From Chytridium lagenaria (lineage: Eukaryota; Chytridiomycota; Chytridiomycetes; Chytridiales; Chytridiaceae), in the NCBI GenBank assembly GCA_025449115.1, contig JAHLKC010000053.1, positions 124,001 through 188,000 of the forward strand: 64,000 bases of DNA. Direction: 5' to 3'. The notes under the pieces were generated by a model, which had not been told where the DNA came from, did no database searches, and saw only the letters and a program-made list of their open reading frames with translations. Positions 10,132-22,725 of the stretch are shown piece by piece (positions within the stretch are counted from its first letter, which is position 1; every line of letters begins with the position of its first letter). Position numbers and translations under genes: made by a program.

Positions 10132-13100
10132 ATGGACGGCAGACAACCGAATCAACAGCAACAACATCACGACCGCTTTGGTCAAGTGCCTACACCACCT
10201 CAATACTCATCCTCACCCGATGCACATGGAACCACCAAGCGTCGGTATACCGTAGACTCTTCTCATCAGCACCCCCGCCGAGCTTCAAGCAGCAGTAGGT
10301 CAGGCCGCCACGACTTTACAGAGAACATGACTGCAGAAGAACTCGCTTACCACCTGAACCAATCCCCTCATGCATCCTTTTCTGACATGTTGGGTGGACA
10401 TGCATCGACGATTTCACCAGATCTTTCTTCCAGACGTACCATCACACTGCACGTAGAGCACCCGCACCCATTCTTCCCGCTGCATCCATTGCCCATCAAG
10501 CTCCTCTCCCTTCTTCATCCGGGCTTCCGGAACAACCATCATCCTTTTACCCATCCATCTCCTCAACACCGTTCGCTTCCGCCTCTCCGCTGCGGCTGCT
10601 TCCGGTCGCCATGAAGCTGTCATGCGATTCAGGGATGGCGTGTTTAGGAAATGCCCATCCCTTTGCCATCTCAGAATGCTGTTCCCGTCCCTTACCCTTC
10701 ACCTTCTGTTGGTAGAACCCGCATTCATGCTGGACAAAATAACACTCAATCTCACATCACGACGACAGGCGAATGAGTGAAGGACATTTGGAAAATAGGG
10801 GTCGGAGAAGATCTTCAGCTTCCCGCTCTCCTGTTGCCCTCTCAGGTCGTCCCGAACTCCACCACCACCAACAACGGTCAGCGCGGGCCGGTTCCCCCCG
10901 CGAACCAACCGTACGATACGTCCCGCCGCAAGTAAGGAGGAAATCGAGGACACGGAAGTCGACCGAATGTTCTGTGCCAGCTGGATACCGACCTGGAGGG
11001 ATGGTTGGGGCTTCTCGGCATGAGAATGCGACAGCGGGGGGCATGTCTGCTTTCTTTGCGACAGAAGAGCATGCATCGTCGTTGGGGTCGTCGTATCGGC
11101 CTGAGAGCAGTGTTGGTGGGCTTGTGGGGGGTGCGTCGAGTGGATCCGGGAGGAGACGTTCGAGTGCGAGGAGACCATCGCAGCCTGTGGATGCTATGGA
11201 GCTTGATCATGGATCTTCTGTGGCTTCTGGGAGGGTGGATGGTCGTTCTTCTGCAGGTGTACCAACAGGGGAGGATCCTACGTTGCAGCTGTTACGGAAG
11301 CGTACCATGGGTGGTCGTACATCCTCACCTGGGCGTGTTGATACGCATCATCATCCGTATGGACACGGGTCCATGTCGTCTTCACAACGTCAGGGTTCAC
11401 CCGCTCGTGCCGAATACAGCCGAGAGAATGCCCCCCAGTCCTCTGATATTGCGCGGTTGATTGAGATTGCGAGTCGTGTGGAGAGGGAGACGAAGCGACC
11501 TTTTGATCCGACGCCGGTTCGGGAGGAGGTTCGACGAAGGAACGGAGGCAGGAGGATATGATGGAGGTGGATGATGTGGGCACCTCAACGAGCGGCCCTG
11601 CACCTGCGCCGACGGTGAAACAAAAGTATGACCTTGAGGAGGTGAGAAGGTTTATGGTCAAGAAGACGCAGGAGAGACGAATGATGGAGAAGAAGGCGAA
11701 GGAGGCCAAGGAGGCGCAGGAGAGGATCAAGGCGGAGAGGTTGAAGGCGCTTGAGGGGAAGAGGAGGGAGGGTTGGCATCAACCTCAACCTCATTCAAGT
11801 CAACACCAGCAACAGCAACAACAGCAGTATGGGAGCACGTTGGGGGCGGCGGCGGCGGGTTTATATGAGGAGAATGGGTATGTGGATGATTTTGATCATC
11901 CAATGTCGGATGCTGGAGGGGTTGCGTTTTCGGGATCCACTGGGCCTATTGAGAGGATGGTGTCACCGGTTCTTGCGGAGGCGAATGCGCTAGAACAGGA
12001 CAGACCTGATACCAGGCTCGACTTTACCCAAACACCCCTGCTTCTCCTCTTCATCACCAACCAGCCGGTCAACCTGCCGAGCAACACGTCCTTCTCATGC
12101 CCAAGCTCTTCCCCCTATTCTCCACCCGTTACCTGACCCGGGAAATGCGGTATCACACCCCGTCCCGCGACTCAACCTGAACCCGAAACCGAAGAAGACG
12201 ATGACGAACGTATTGAAATGCTTCGTATCCAAGCCATGCAACACGTCCCTGTTCTCTACCCATCACGTACCCCTACAACACCTCAACGACTCCTCTACAA
12301 CCCTCCAACACACCCCAGCAACGCCCGGCCACTCGCCTTCCCCCCTCTTCCCGCGTTACAAGCGCACGGCTTCAAAGCATTTTCCGTGCCGCACAGGAAT
12401 TGGAGTCGCGGATAGGGTATTACACGCAACATCCACCACGACGTGTCACCACCCCGCCTGGCCCGATGCCTGTGTCAAAGGCGTATCGGAGACGGAGGGA
12501 GGATGGGGATGAGAGTGATGGGAGTAATTCGTCGACGAGTAGTTTTGGACGAGTTGGGGCTTTGGGGGACGGAGGGTGAGTGGGGGTGGAGGGGCACCAC
12601 CGAATCGGGTTGGGGTGAGTGAGGTTGGGAGACGACGGACTGTGAGTGGGACGAGTTCTTTGGAGTCTGGGGTGGATGATGTGCATCCTTCGAGGTTGGG
12701 AGATGGGTTTGGGATGAGGGCGAGGAGGGGTGAGGAGGATGGGTTTGCGACGAGGGTGAGGAGGGGAGTGATGAGGATGGATTTGCGACGAGGGTGAGGA
12801 GGGGGAGTGATGAGGTTGGTGTTGGAAGTCTTTATGGGTTTGCGATGAGACGTGCTGGGAGTGCTGAGGGAGTTGGGAGTGAGGGAGTGAGGAGTGATGT
12901 TTTTGTTGGGGATGGTGTGGGGAGACGAGGGAGTGTAGTAGTGTTGGGAGTACGAGGGAGGAGGAGGATGCGGCTGGAGTGATTCAGAGGTTTTTTAGGA
13001 GGTTTTGGAGGGTGAAGGGACGGGAGGTTGAGGAGGTTGTGATGAGGAGGACGGAGGAGGGGAGTGGGGGAGGGTGGGGGAGGGGATGGGAGTGAGGGGG

Positions 13101-16100
13101 TGATGACGCCGGAGGTGATGATGGCTTCTGGGCGACGAAGGGGGGGTGAGGGACAGACTACTCCGGAGATGTTGGCGTCTTCTGGGCGATGGAGGGGGGG
13201 TGAGGGACAGACTACTCCGGAAATGATGACATCTTCTGGGAGTCGACGAAGGGGTAGTGAGGGACAGACTACTCCGGAAATGATGATGACTTCTGGGAGT
13301 CGACGACGGAGTGAAAGATATATGGAGCCTGAGATGACTTTGGAGGATTTAAGGCCGACGAGTTCACGGAGGAGGTCGTCGCTTGTGCAGCCGGACAAGT
13401 ATAGCGTGATTAATATTTTTGAAAAGTTGTATTTCATTGGGGATGCTGCTGCTGCCACTCCTTCCACCGCCACCGCCACTGCCCCCGCTGCTGCTCCTGA
13501 GACGCAGCATCGTGTTGAGGAGCGTGTGGAGAGACTTGTGGAGGCGGAGGTGGAGAAGATGGTGGATGTTGAAAGGGAGGTGGAGAGACGGGAGAGTGGG
13601 AGTGTGGTGGCACCGTCCATACCTTTAGTCACGACGCCGATTCCGGATGTGGTGTTATCGCCACCCACGAATTCCGCTGCGAATCCGGTACCCAAGTCCC
13701 ATTCAGCGGTGAATCCGTTACGGATGTCGACGGGATCTGTAGGGTCACCGCCTTTGACGACGTCGTCGTCTGTGTCGGTGTCACCGGTTTCTGTGAGGGA
13801 TCGGGCGAAACTTTGGGAGGCGGGGTCACCTTCTAGGGTGAGGGATCGGGAGGAGGATGAGAGGGTTGCGAGGACTGCGGGTGTGGGTGTGGAGAGTGAG
13901 GAAAGTGGGAGTGAAGAGGAGGAGACGAGGGAGACGACGGAGACGACGGAGACGACTACGGGGACGGGGACGAGTGGGGATGTGACGACTGAGACGGATT
14001 TGTCGGGGAGGGTAGACGGAGGAGGGGTAGGAGAGGTGTGTATATGCTTTTTATAGCTTCTGTTTCTGTATTGGGGCTTTGTATTAGGTTGAGTAATGTG
14101 CTTAACCCCTTTGGTTTTTGTTATTTTAGAAACGGTCACCGCCAACCAGGGAAGAGCTTCGTGCGAAACTTGAGCATAATGGAAGGATGTCGCCGGGGAC
14201 GTTTCGAGAAAGTAAGAATTTTATTTATTTTTTTTTGGGAGATGTGAAGGTTGATTAATTGTTTCTTTTTTTGTTGTGTTGTTTAGGATGTTGGCTGAAT
14301 TGAATTATTTGGAGACGGTTTCCATGGCTTATGAGCATGTGAATGAGTTGGCCTTGAATCGGAATGTGGCGATTGCGAATCAGGATAGCGTGACGTGAGT
14401 TATTGGTTGATTTTTTTTACTTTTTTTATGTGAAATTGATTGTTGTTATTTTTTTTTTTTTAATTTTTTTTTTTTAGACTTGCTGCGTTGCTGAGGAACG
14501 CGAGTTGGAGCATGTGAGGGAACTTCAGGTTGCGAGGGAGGCGAGGGAACGGGAGGAGAGGGGGGTTCGAAATGCTGGGGGTGATACGACAACGTCCACC
14601 TCGGAGGAGGAGGAGGAGGAGGAGTATGATGAGATGCCGTCACCGCAGATGGTTGATGCGGGTGTTGGAGGGACGCCTCCACCGCCGTTACCTGTGAGAG
14701 TGTATGATGAGGAATCTTTTGAGGAGTTTTCGGGGATGAGTTTTGGGGTTGCTGCTGCGAGGGAGGGAGGAGTGGGGAGTGAAGGGAGGAAGTCTGTTGT
14801 GTCGTCTTATGTGGGGAGTGACGGGAGGGTTCTGTTGTGTCATCGTATGTGGGGAGTGCGGGTGAGGGGGAGTAGACTTGGGAGTGGGGTTGGGACGCCG
14901 AAATTGGGACAGAGACCTGCTGGCCATCATTTGTCGGATCTTCTGGAGGAGGTGGCGAGAAGAAGATACAGTGGATGATGTCAGTGAGGAGGAGATGGAA
15001 GTTGTTGAGGAGGTTATGACGGAACAGGTGAGTGATGGGATGGTGGAGGATGGTGTGAGTGAGAGAGTGGATGTTGTGGATGAGACGCCTTCGCAGCCGC
15101 TTTCTGTGCTTGATTCTGGAGGGATGAGATGGATGTAGAGAGTTTTGATGCTATTGCGGATGAACTTGCGGGACCGGATGTTGGGGGCGGTGGGTTGGCG
15201 TTTCCGATGGGACGACGGGGGGTGGGGCTGGGATGGATTTGATTTTGAGGTTGAAGGAGAAGACTTTGAGGAGGGAGTTCGGACTCAGATTAGATGGTTG
15301 AGGGAGCAGAGGGATTTGCAGATTAGGAGTGGACCTGGGGGGGAGGCTGTGAAGGGGATTTTTGGCGTTGAGTAAAGAGATGGTGAGTTTTTGCCTCGCA
15401 TAATTTCTTTTGTTTTTTTTTTTCTTTTCTTTTTTGAAGTAGTTTGGGAATTTCTGCACACTTTTCTGTTGAACGAAGGTGGCTGATTAAGATTCTTTTT
15501 ATTTTCAGGAAAGGAACATTGTGACGAGTTATTTGATTGATAAGGAGGAGATTAGGGTGCAGAGGGAGGGACTTGCGATGGTTTGCGCAGCAGCTACCAG
15601 TTTTACCGCAGACGCAGCAAATTACTGTGGCGTTGACGCAACCTGATGTGAGTGCTTCTAGGAAGGTTGTTCGAGAGGTGAGTGTTTGTGACACTTTATG
15701 ATCAAGTATTTACGCGGTTTCTTTTTCCTTCTTTTTTTAGATTTCCGTACAGGCTGGCATGAATGGGTCTACTGAGAACCTTGCATGTCGGCTGCTCCTG
15801 TTCCTGTGGAACGAGCGGCTAGAAAGCCTGAAAGAGTGGAGATGTCGGAGGTTGAGGAGATGGTTGATGTGTCGATTCAGTCAGAGATTTCGGCGGCACC
15901 AGTGTTGTCTCTACGACACCTAGTGTTGTCGTTGCACCGAAACCTGTTGTTTCGGCAAAGCGTCCGAAACCGGTTTCGACCAAGAAGACGCCCACACCCG
16001 CGCCCACGCCTGCACCCGTTCCTTCCGTTCCTGTTGTTGAGACGACACCCCTGACGATGAGGTTGAGGAGATATCCGAGTACAGAGCGGCCTCGGTTGCT

Positions 16101-19100
16101 TCTGGGGTGCCAGAGATTGTGACTGAGGATGTGGATGCAGTGTCGTCTGTTTTGGAAGAGGTTTCCGAGAGAGTTGATGAAGCTTCACGTGTGAGTGGTG
16201 TGGGGAGTGTTGTGGAGAGTGTGAGGGAGAGTGTGAGGGAAAGTGTTGTTGAGAGTGTGATTGCGACGGAGGTTTCGGGACGAAGTGGATCGAGGGTTTC
16301 GTTTGTGACGTCTGCTGGAGCGAGTCGCTATGATGAAGAGAGTTTTGAGGATGGGGAGGTTGTGGAGGAGGGTGGAGTTGGTGATGTTGAGGAAATAGAT
16401 GAGCAAGTGAGGGAGGAGGTGCGACAGAGTAGTCAGAGTGTGATTGATGAGGTGTTGCAGGCGGAACTTGGTATGTTTTTAAACTTCCTTTTTTTTTTTT
16501 TTTTTTGGTGTGTGCGCGAGATAAAAGGCTAATTATTGCTTGTAGAAGAGTCGCGGTTGAGGGAGGAACGGATTAATAAGATGATTGAGGAGTTTGTTTG
16601 AAGAAGCGGGAGGAATGCAGAGAGATTACGGCCAAGAAGAGTGCGGCGCTTGTTGAGCATGAGAAGATGTTGTTGAGAGATATTGAGGTTTGTTCTTGTT
16701 GTCTTTTTTTTTACTACAGTTAGCTTGTGGTTTATTATTTGTGGTTTTTGTTTTTTTTGTTTTTTTGTTTTTTTTGTTGTTTTTTTTTTGGATGGTGGAC
16801 TGATTTCGGGTTTGGTAGAGGATGGATGCGCTCAAGAAGCAGACTGAAGCGGAGATTGAGGTGATTGCGGTCAAGACTGAACGGGCTAGGTCGCCTGTGA
16901 GAGAGTCTAAGCGGGGTACGGTTGCGGCGCCTATTATTGCTGCTGCTGCCGCTGCTAGCGTTGTGTCAGCTGCTGTGACGACTGCTGTGAGCGTTGCGAC
17001 GGCCAAGACTGGCGTTGAGAAGGATGTGAAGAGCGTTGCGACGCCCAGGACTGCTGTTGAGAAGGATGAGAAGAGCGTTGTGGAGGAGGTTGTTGAAGCA
17101 CCGTCTGTTGTTAGTGATGTGGTGGAGGAAGTTGCTGTACCCTCTGTTGATGTTGTGAGTGATGCGATTGAGGAGGTTGAGAGTGGTGTTGAGGAGGTGG
17201 AGAGTGATGGGGGAGTTGATGTTGTTGTGATGGGTGAAGTGGGTGGGAGAGTGGGAGGGGGACGGAGGAGGCGTCTGTGAATTATGAGGATGACTTTGAG
17301 AGTCAGAGTAAGAGTGGGGAGGTATCTTCTAAGGAGGGGGTTTCTGCGAAGGAGGAGGTGACGGCAAAAGAGGTGGTTGTGAAAAATGAGACGCTGGTTA
17401 AGGAGGGGGAGCAGGTTGTTGAGGATATTGAGGAGGAAATTGGGGAGGATATCGGGAGTGGGTTTGGGGAGGATGGTGGAGAGGATGGTGAGGAGGGTGA
17501 TGAGGAGGAGAAACGTGAGGCTGATGTTGTGGAAGTGACAGCACCAGTTGAGACTGCCGTGGAAGTTTTAAAGGAAGAGAAGCTTGCGGTGGAGGACACG
17601 AAGGATGTTCAGCCTGGTGCGGCTCCTGTCGAGGTTGCTGCGCAGGTGGAGTCCGCTCCCGTCACCGTTGAGATGTCTACTCCTGTTGTTTCTGCGGCCA
17701 TTGAATCCTTGGCTGCTCCTATCGATGTCCGAAATCCCGCCCACGTTGAGCCCGCACCCACGGTTGAAGACGATTTCCCCGTTGACGACGTTGAAGAAGA
17801 GCTTGAGTTTGACGATGACGGTGAAGAGGACGATGCTGAATCTGAGAAGGGAGAGACTGAGGCGTCCCGTGATGTTGCGGCGTCACCGTTTAGCGTTGCG
17901 ATTGTGCCGCAAAAGGATTTGGAGGATGAGTATGGGGATGAGGAGTTTGATGTTGTTGTGAGTGGGGAGGTGGATGAGTCTGAGTATCAGAGTTCGCTTG
18001 AAGAGAGGGAGGAGGAGAAGGGGGAGGTTGAAGTTGGGAAGGAGGAGGAGAAGGTTGAGATTGGGAAGGAGGAGATGAGTGTTGTTGAGGAGGTTAGTGA
18101 GGAGGAGGTGGTGGAGAAGAGGATTTGATGGATGTTGGGATGGAGCTTTCGGAGATATCGCCTGTTGAGGGGGCTGTTGAGGTTGCAAGGGGGGTGGAAG
18201 CGGTGGTTGCTGAAAAGGAGGTGAAAGAGGAGGTGGAGGTTGAAGTTGAAGCGAAGAGGGAAGGCGAGGAAGTAAAGGTGGTTGTTGAGGTTGAGAAAGA
18301 AGCGGAAGCTGAGAAAGTGGAGGAAGTGATGGAGGTGAAGGAAGAAGTGATGAAGGTGAAGGAAGAAGTAGAAGTGAAGGAAGAGGTTCACAGGGTAGTG
18401 GAAGTGATGGAAGTGAAGAAGGAGGCTGAGATGGAGATGGAAAAGGTTGATTTTGAAGACGTTGAAGTGTTGGAGGAAGAATTGGTTGAGGAAGAGAAAG
18501 CGTATACCAACGGACATGATGAGATTGAGGCAACCAGAGAAGAAGTTGATGGAATCATCGACAAGATATTTGGTGCTGTTGTCGCTGATAGTGCGGATGG
18601 TGAGTTCAACTTTTTTTTAAAAAAAAGGTCTTCGCTGATTTTGATTTTTGCTTTTTGTTTAGCCATGATACAAGCACGTCGTAGCAAACAGTTGCATTCT
18701 GAAAGCCCGCCGTCGGATGTTGTTGAACCAATCATAACTCGGACGAACGGAGACTTTGTTGGTGCAACGGAGGAGGTTGAGGACGCGCCTGAGGATACGG
18801 TGTTGTCACCTGCACCTGAGCCGGCAGTGCTTCCTGTTGATACGGAGGTCGCGGCAAGAGAGGCGGCGAAGGAGGTGGAAGCGAGGGAAGAGGAGGAGAG
18901 GGAGGTTATGGCTGCGGAGGTGAAGGCGAAGGAGGCGGCAAGGGAAGAAAGGGAGAAGGGTTTTGCTAAGACAGGCCGATGTCATTGCTGATCTTATCTT
19001 TGCGGATTTGATGAAGGATGCTGTGGGTGAGGTTGCTGAGAGGAAGGTTACCGCACCGGTCGTTGATGTCACGGCCCCTACTGTTGTTGTTAAGGAAATC

Positions 19101-20032
19101 ACGGCGCCAGTTGCGGAGGAACCTGATGTTATTACGCCTATTGATGTGGATGACCTTGAAGTTGAGATTGTTGATGACGATGCGGTCGGTGAAGCCGCGT
19201 CCACGTTCTCGACCATCACGACCGCATTGACGGACGACGATATCGGTCTGGCCTCCACCGCTGGGACCACTCCACGAAGCTCTATCGCGTCCGTCGATGT
19301 ACCTACCGTAGCCGCTCCATCTCCCGTTGTCGATATGCCAACCGCGACTCCGACTTTGACAAGCACAACCCCAAATTTCTGACGCAAAATTCCTTGACGA
19401 ACAAGCTGACTTGACTTCCTCCCTCTTTGCTGAACGTTTCGCCAACTACTTGATGGATCATCTTCCCCTTGCGCCGACTCAGCTTCTGGGTTCCGGTGCG
19501 TACCCTTCACGCCCTCAACTCCCCGTTCCGCGCTCGACCGTGCTTGCGCGAACCGCGACGCATGCGTACGTGACCGATGCAGTCTTGTTTTCGACGCGGT
19601 CAACGAAAGCCTTGAAGTCATTTTCGCAGAACACGATGCCTACGAAAACTGTTGGGGGAGTGGTGGTCGGTTATTGTGGCGGCCGTGATGGAGGTGTGAG
19701 TCGAGGGTTGAGGTGTTTGGGGCTTCGACCGCGTGCTGTGAGAGTTGGAGATATGAGACGGAAGGTTGTCGAACTTGTGAAAGGGGTGGAGTGGGTATGC
19801 GGAGACGCATGGAGAAAATTTGGATGCGTTGTTGATTGGGGAGGTGAGGGAGGATGAGAGACGGTGGAAGGAGATGGGAGTTGGTTGGGAGGGTGTTGCG
19901 AGTGAAACGGGTTGTGGAGGGGGTTTGGGGGATGTCGTTGGGGAGAGTTTGGATGTTGCGGTTGGAGTTTGGGAAAGTAGGAATGATAAGTGGAGGAGTG
20001 GTATGGTGAATGGTGGGGTTGTTGTGGGGTAG
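10132..20032 (+). CDS. Very long acidic coiled-coil protein with CEP350/TRM-like C-terminus (probable centriolar protein)
   Basis: From ATG 10132 (MDGRQPNQQQQHH) a continuous coding-like region runs to TAG 20032 with clear introns, for example 14036-14129, 14212-14286 and 14395-14477. The first third is Ser/Arg-rich and disordered. The middle has a coiled-coil block (EELRAKLEHNG, LAELNYLETVSMAYEHV, NVAIANQDSVT, RELQVAREAREREER), then Glu/Val-rich acidic repeats and three short motifs of the type YDEESFEEF, YDEESFEDG and YEDDFESQ. The end has amphipathic ADVIADLIFADLMKDAV and finally DALLIGEVREDERRW followed by LGDVVGESLDVAV. From memory, the last part resembles the tail shared by CEP350 and plant TRM proteins, which recruit FOP/TON1 to centrioles or cortical microtubules. 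Frame slips occur at roughly 0.5-1 kb intervals (near 14490, 19585 and 19815 among others), so the exact protein cannot be given. It could be two genes fused by my reading, with the first ending before about 13,000. Confidence 0.5.
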
Positions 20033-20474
20033 CTTTTTTTTTTTAACACTTTTTATTTGATGCGGCGTTCTTCCTGTTTTGTTTTCACATAGACCAGTCA
20101 CCTTTTCCTTTGTTTTTTTTATATGTGTGTGTGCTTATCATAATGTGTGGGGGTTTTTTTTGCCCTTTCTTTCCTGTTTTCTTCTGCCTTTTCCTGATGT
20201 TTTTTTCTTTTGTTTTGCAGTCTTGAAGATAGAGTGGTGGGGTTTTTTTTTCTTGTTCTCGTCTTTTTTAAACTATTTGGGGGATTGTGTTGGAGGAACG
20301 ATATCGGTGCTCGTTCTTTTTTTTTTTGCCTTTTGTTTTCGTGTACCTTTTATTTACTGATATACTTTTTGCTATGTTTTACGGCTTGAGATGTTTTTCT
20401 TCTCCTTCATGAAATCGCAATATAAATATATAATAATGGAATTGTAAAATTGGCTTTGTGTTGGCGAAATTAAA
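20033..20474 (+). other. Short T-rich spacer between two plus-strand genes
   Basis: T-rich 3' flank of the CEP350-like gene, then the promoter region of the SET/MYND gene. TATAAATATATA at 20421-20432, about 45 bp before the ATG at 20475, is a possible TATA element but could equally be AT-rich 3' sequence. Confidence 0.4.
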
Positions 20475-21851
20475 ATGCCGACATCAGTCCCAACGAACCT
20501 CCCTGCCCTGCCGACGTCCTCGACCACCTCAACCGCCTAGACCTCGCCTTGACAACTGCACCTCCCATTCCTTATCGTCGTCTCGTCGCTCGCAAGCCCT
20601 TCAGCCGAGGCGACCTTATTATCCTCAACACTGCAGCTGCCATAACCGCCTTCCAACCGCAGTCCCGCCTCCAACCCCTTCAACCCTCCTGTGACAACTG
20701 TTTCGCCCCAGAGTCTGGAATATCCCGCTGCTCCAGCTGCCATAATGTTTTCTACTGCTCTCCCCTCTGTCAAAAAGCCGATTGGAAACTTCACAAACCC
20801 CTTTGCGCATACTACAAACTCAATGCTAGGTCAGCTCCCCACATGAACCTTGAACTCGTCATCAAACTCGAAACCTTTATAAAATCACCACTCGATTTTA
20901 AATCCGCTATCCCACAGTTCTCTTACCCGGCCTCCGTGGCCGTCGCTGCAACCCTTGCCACCGTTTCCCCAGACTTAAAGTCTCCTAACGTCCAAATAGT
21001 CTCCTCCCTAGCTTCTTTCCTTACACGCATTCCTGCAGCAAACTTTGCCCAGCATCATCGCCGCATTGATGCCAACGCATTTACTTTGACCAAAGAGCAA
21101 AGACCCTACGCGGAAGGCTTCTTCCCCTTTGGTGCCTTTTTCAATCATTCTTGTGCTCCTGTCGCGTTTCCGTTGTATATTAATCGGACTCAATACATCA
21201 TTGCGATGAGGGACATTGCGGTGGACGAGGAAATTACAGTCCCTTATATCGATGTTATTCACCCACCTTCGCACCGAGCGGAAAAGTTACGAACTGCATA
21301 TGGATTTACTTGCCGTTGCAGCAGATGTAAGGGGTGGATAGAGTCGACGCTTGGATGCATACACCGGTCCCTGCATCCCTCGCGAACATTGACTCTCTCT
21401 CTTCATCACTCGACCCAACACAATGGAAATCATATACAAGAGAATTATTCAAGATCTTTGTCAACCCCGTTTTAACGGCCTCTTTGACGAACGTTTCGCT
21501 TAAACCTTTTCAACCGTCCTCAGGCAAGAAAACCATGTTTGACGTTTATGTGAAATCTTCGGATATTCTCGCAAAATTCAGAGAGTCAGCGGCGCATGGA
21601 GGGTCAGATCTCACTGAACGCCAATGGGCTTTCATTGCTGTGCCGTTGGCGATAACATCCCTCGCTTGCCGCATGATTGTTTATGGGTCTTATCACTTGC
21701 TTGTCGCGGAGCAGTGGGCGAAGTCGCAGTGTGTCTTGTAAATGCTAGCACGAAGAAGGAAGAGTTGGGGTTGGTGTTAAATAAGAGTGCAGAGTGGGTG
21801 CTCGACCCAGTGAAATGTGTGGATAGGGCGGTGGAAGTGTTAAAGGGCTGA
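20475..21851 (+). CDS. SET and MYND domain protein (SMYD family)
   Basis: Apparently intron-free, about 455 residues once frame slips are allowed for. A MYND zinc finger is complete: CDNC, CSSC, CSPLC and HKPLC at 20690-20810. It interrupts the SET region as in SMYD proteins. The SET core is GAFFNHSCAPVAF, then DEEITVPYID, and a post-SET CRCSRC at about 21312-21328. The C-terminal half is helical, as in SMYD TPR-like domains. SMYD proteins methylate lysines of histones or cytoplasmic proteins using S-adenosylmethionine; the substrate here is unknown. NHSC and the tyrosine of VPYID are the usual cofactor and catalytic residues. Frame changes are needed just after the ATG (20477-20480), in GGGG at 21331-21334 and near 21715. 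Reading resumes cleanly each time, so sequence error is more likely than decay. It is encoded 440 bp downstream of the CEP350-like gene. Confidence 0.85.
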
Positions 21852-22725
21852 TGAAGGAAGTGGATGACGGAAGGTTGGAAGGTGCTATAGCTTTCAGGGA
21901 TGCAATTCTTCGGGCGACGCTGTGATAGATCCGACTTTTTATGATATTAATTCTTGCAGATGAGATTGCAGCATTTTTGTATATTTTCCTTTTGCTTTGC
22001 ATGTGCTATTACAATTTATTTTACAGTAAATGGAAGCAAAAAAGTTGTTTTGGCAATTATTTATATTAGACAGTAGTGCTGAACGGTAGAAAATGGAGGG
22101 TAGGTTATTAAGTAATAAGTAATGATTAGAAGCATAGTGCGGAATTTTTAACTGGACTTTTTGTTATGCCAAAATTGAGTTCACGCCAGATTTAATTTTA
22201 TGGTGATGCAACTGCCAAATTTAGAAATTAGGTGGTGCACAAACGAAGAGGAACTTTGCCTGTAGTACAAAAACTCGGATAATATGATTCCCCGAAGTAT
22301 CGCGCCAATAGTCCAATATACAGAATTATGGTAAATAGCATTGATGCTGGTAAAAACTTCTGCATATGCACATATTTTATTCAATTGTTTGAACGGATGA
22401 AACTGCCAGGTATCCTTATTTTTCACGCAAAAATACAATCAAAGCACAGGTTGCGTCCAGAATGCCTTTTGTTTTTGTTTTGTTAAAGAAAAGAAAAGTT
22501 AATATCCGAATAAATGACAACAAAATGAAAAAAAGAAAAAAAACAAGATGTGTGAGGGTTCAAACAGGCCAATCCCCCAACTTTACACCTTCATGTCAAA
22601 AATTAAAGTCTTTAAAAACGTTTCTCTAACATAAAGGTAGAAGGTTGCCCGAGTAGACGCTCAAATACCACAGAAAGTTATCCAGAAAATCCAGCATCCC
22701 TTCAAAGCCGTCAATCCCTTAAGAT
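21852..22725. other. AT-rich convergent intergenic region
   Basis: Lies between the 3' ends of the SET/MYND gene (plus) and the WD-repeat gene (minus). A/T-rich with poly-A stretches near 22490-22540; no ORF with a domain. Confidence 0.6.

Noticed and set aside
12832..14145. 437-residue open frame on the minus strand
   Set aside because: Ser/Leu/Pro-rich mirror of the purine-skewed plus-strand gene. The plus strand has splice sites and coiled-coil content; the minus frame has no domain.
17883..18533. Minus-strand Pro/Leu-rich open frames
   Set aside because: Complement of GAG/GTG-rich coding sequence; composition artefact.
20475..21851. SET/MYND gene as a pseudogene
   Set aside because: Zinc ligands, NHSC and post-SET cysteines are all intact on both sides of the slips, which sit in short G runs or at the start.
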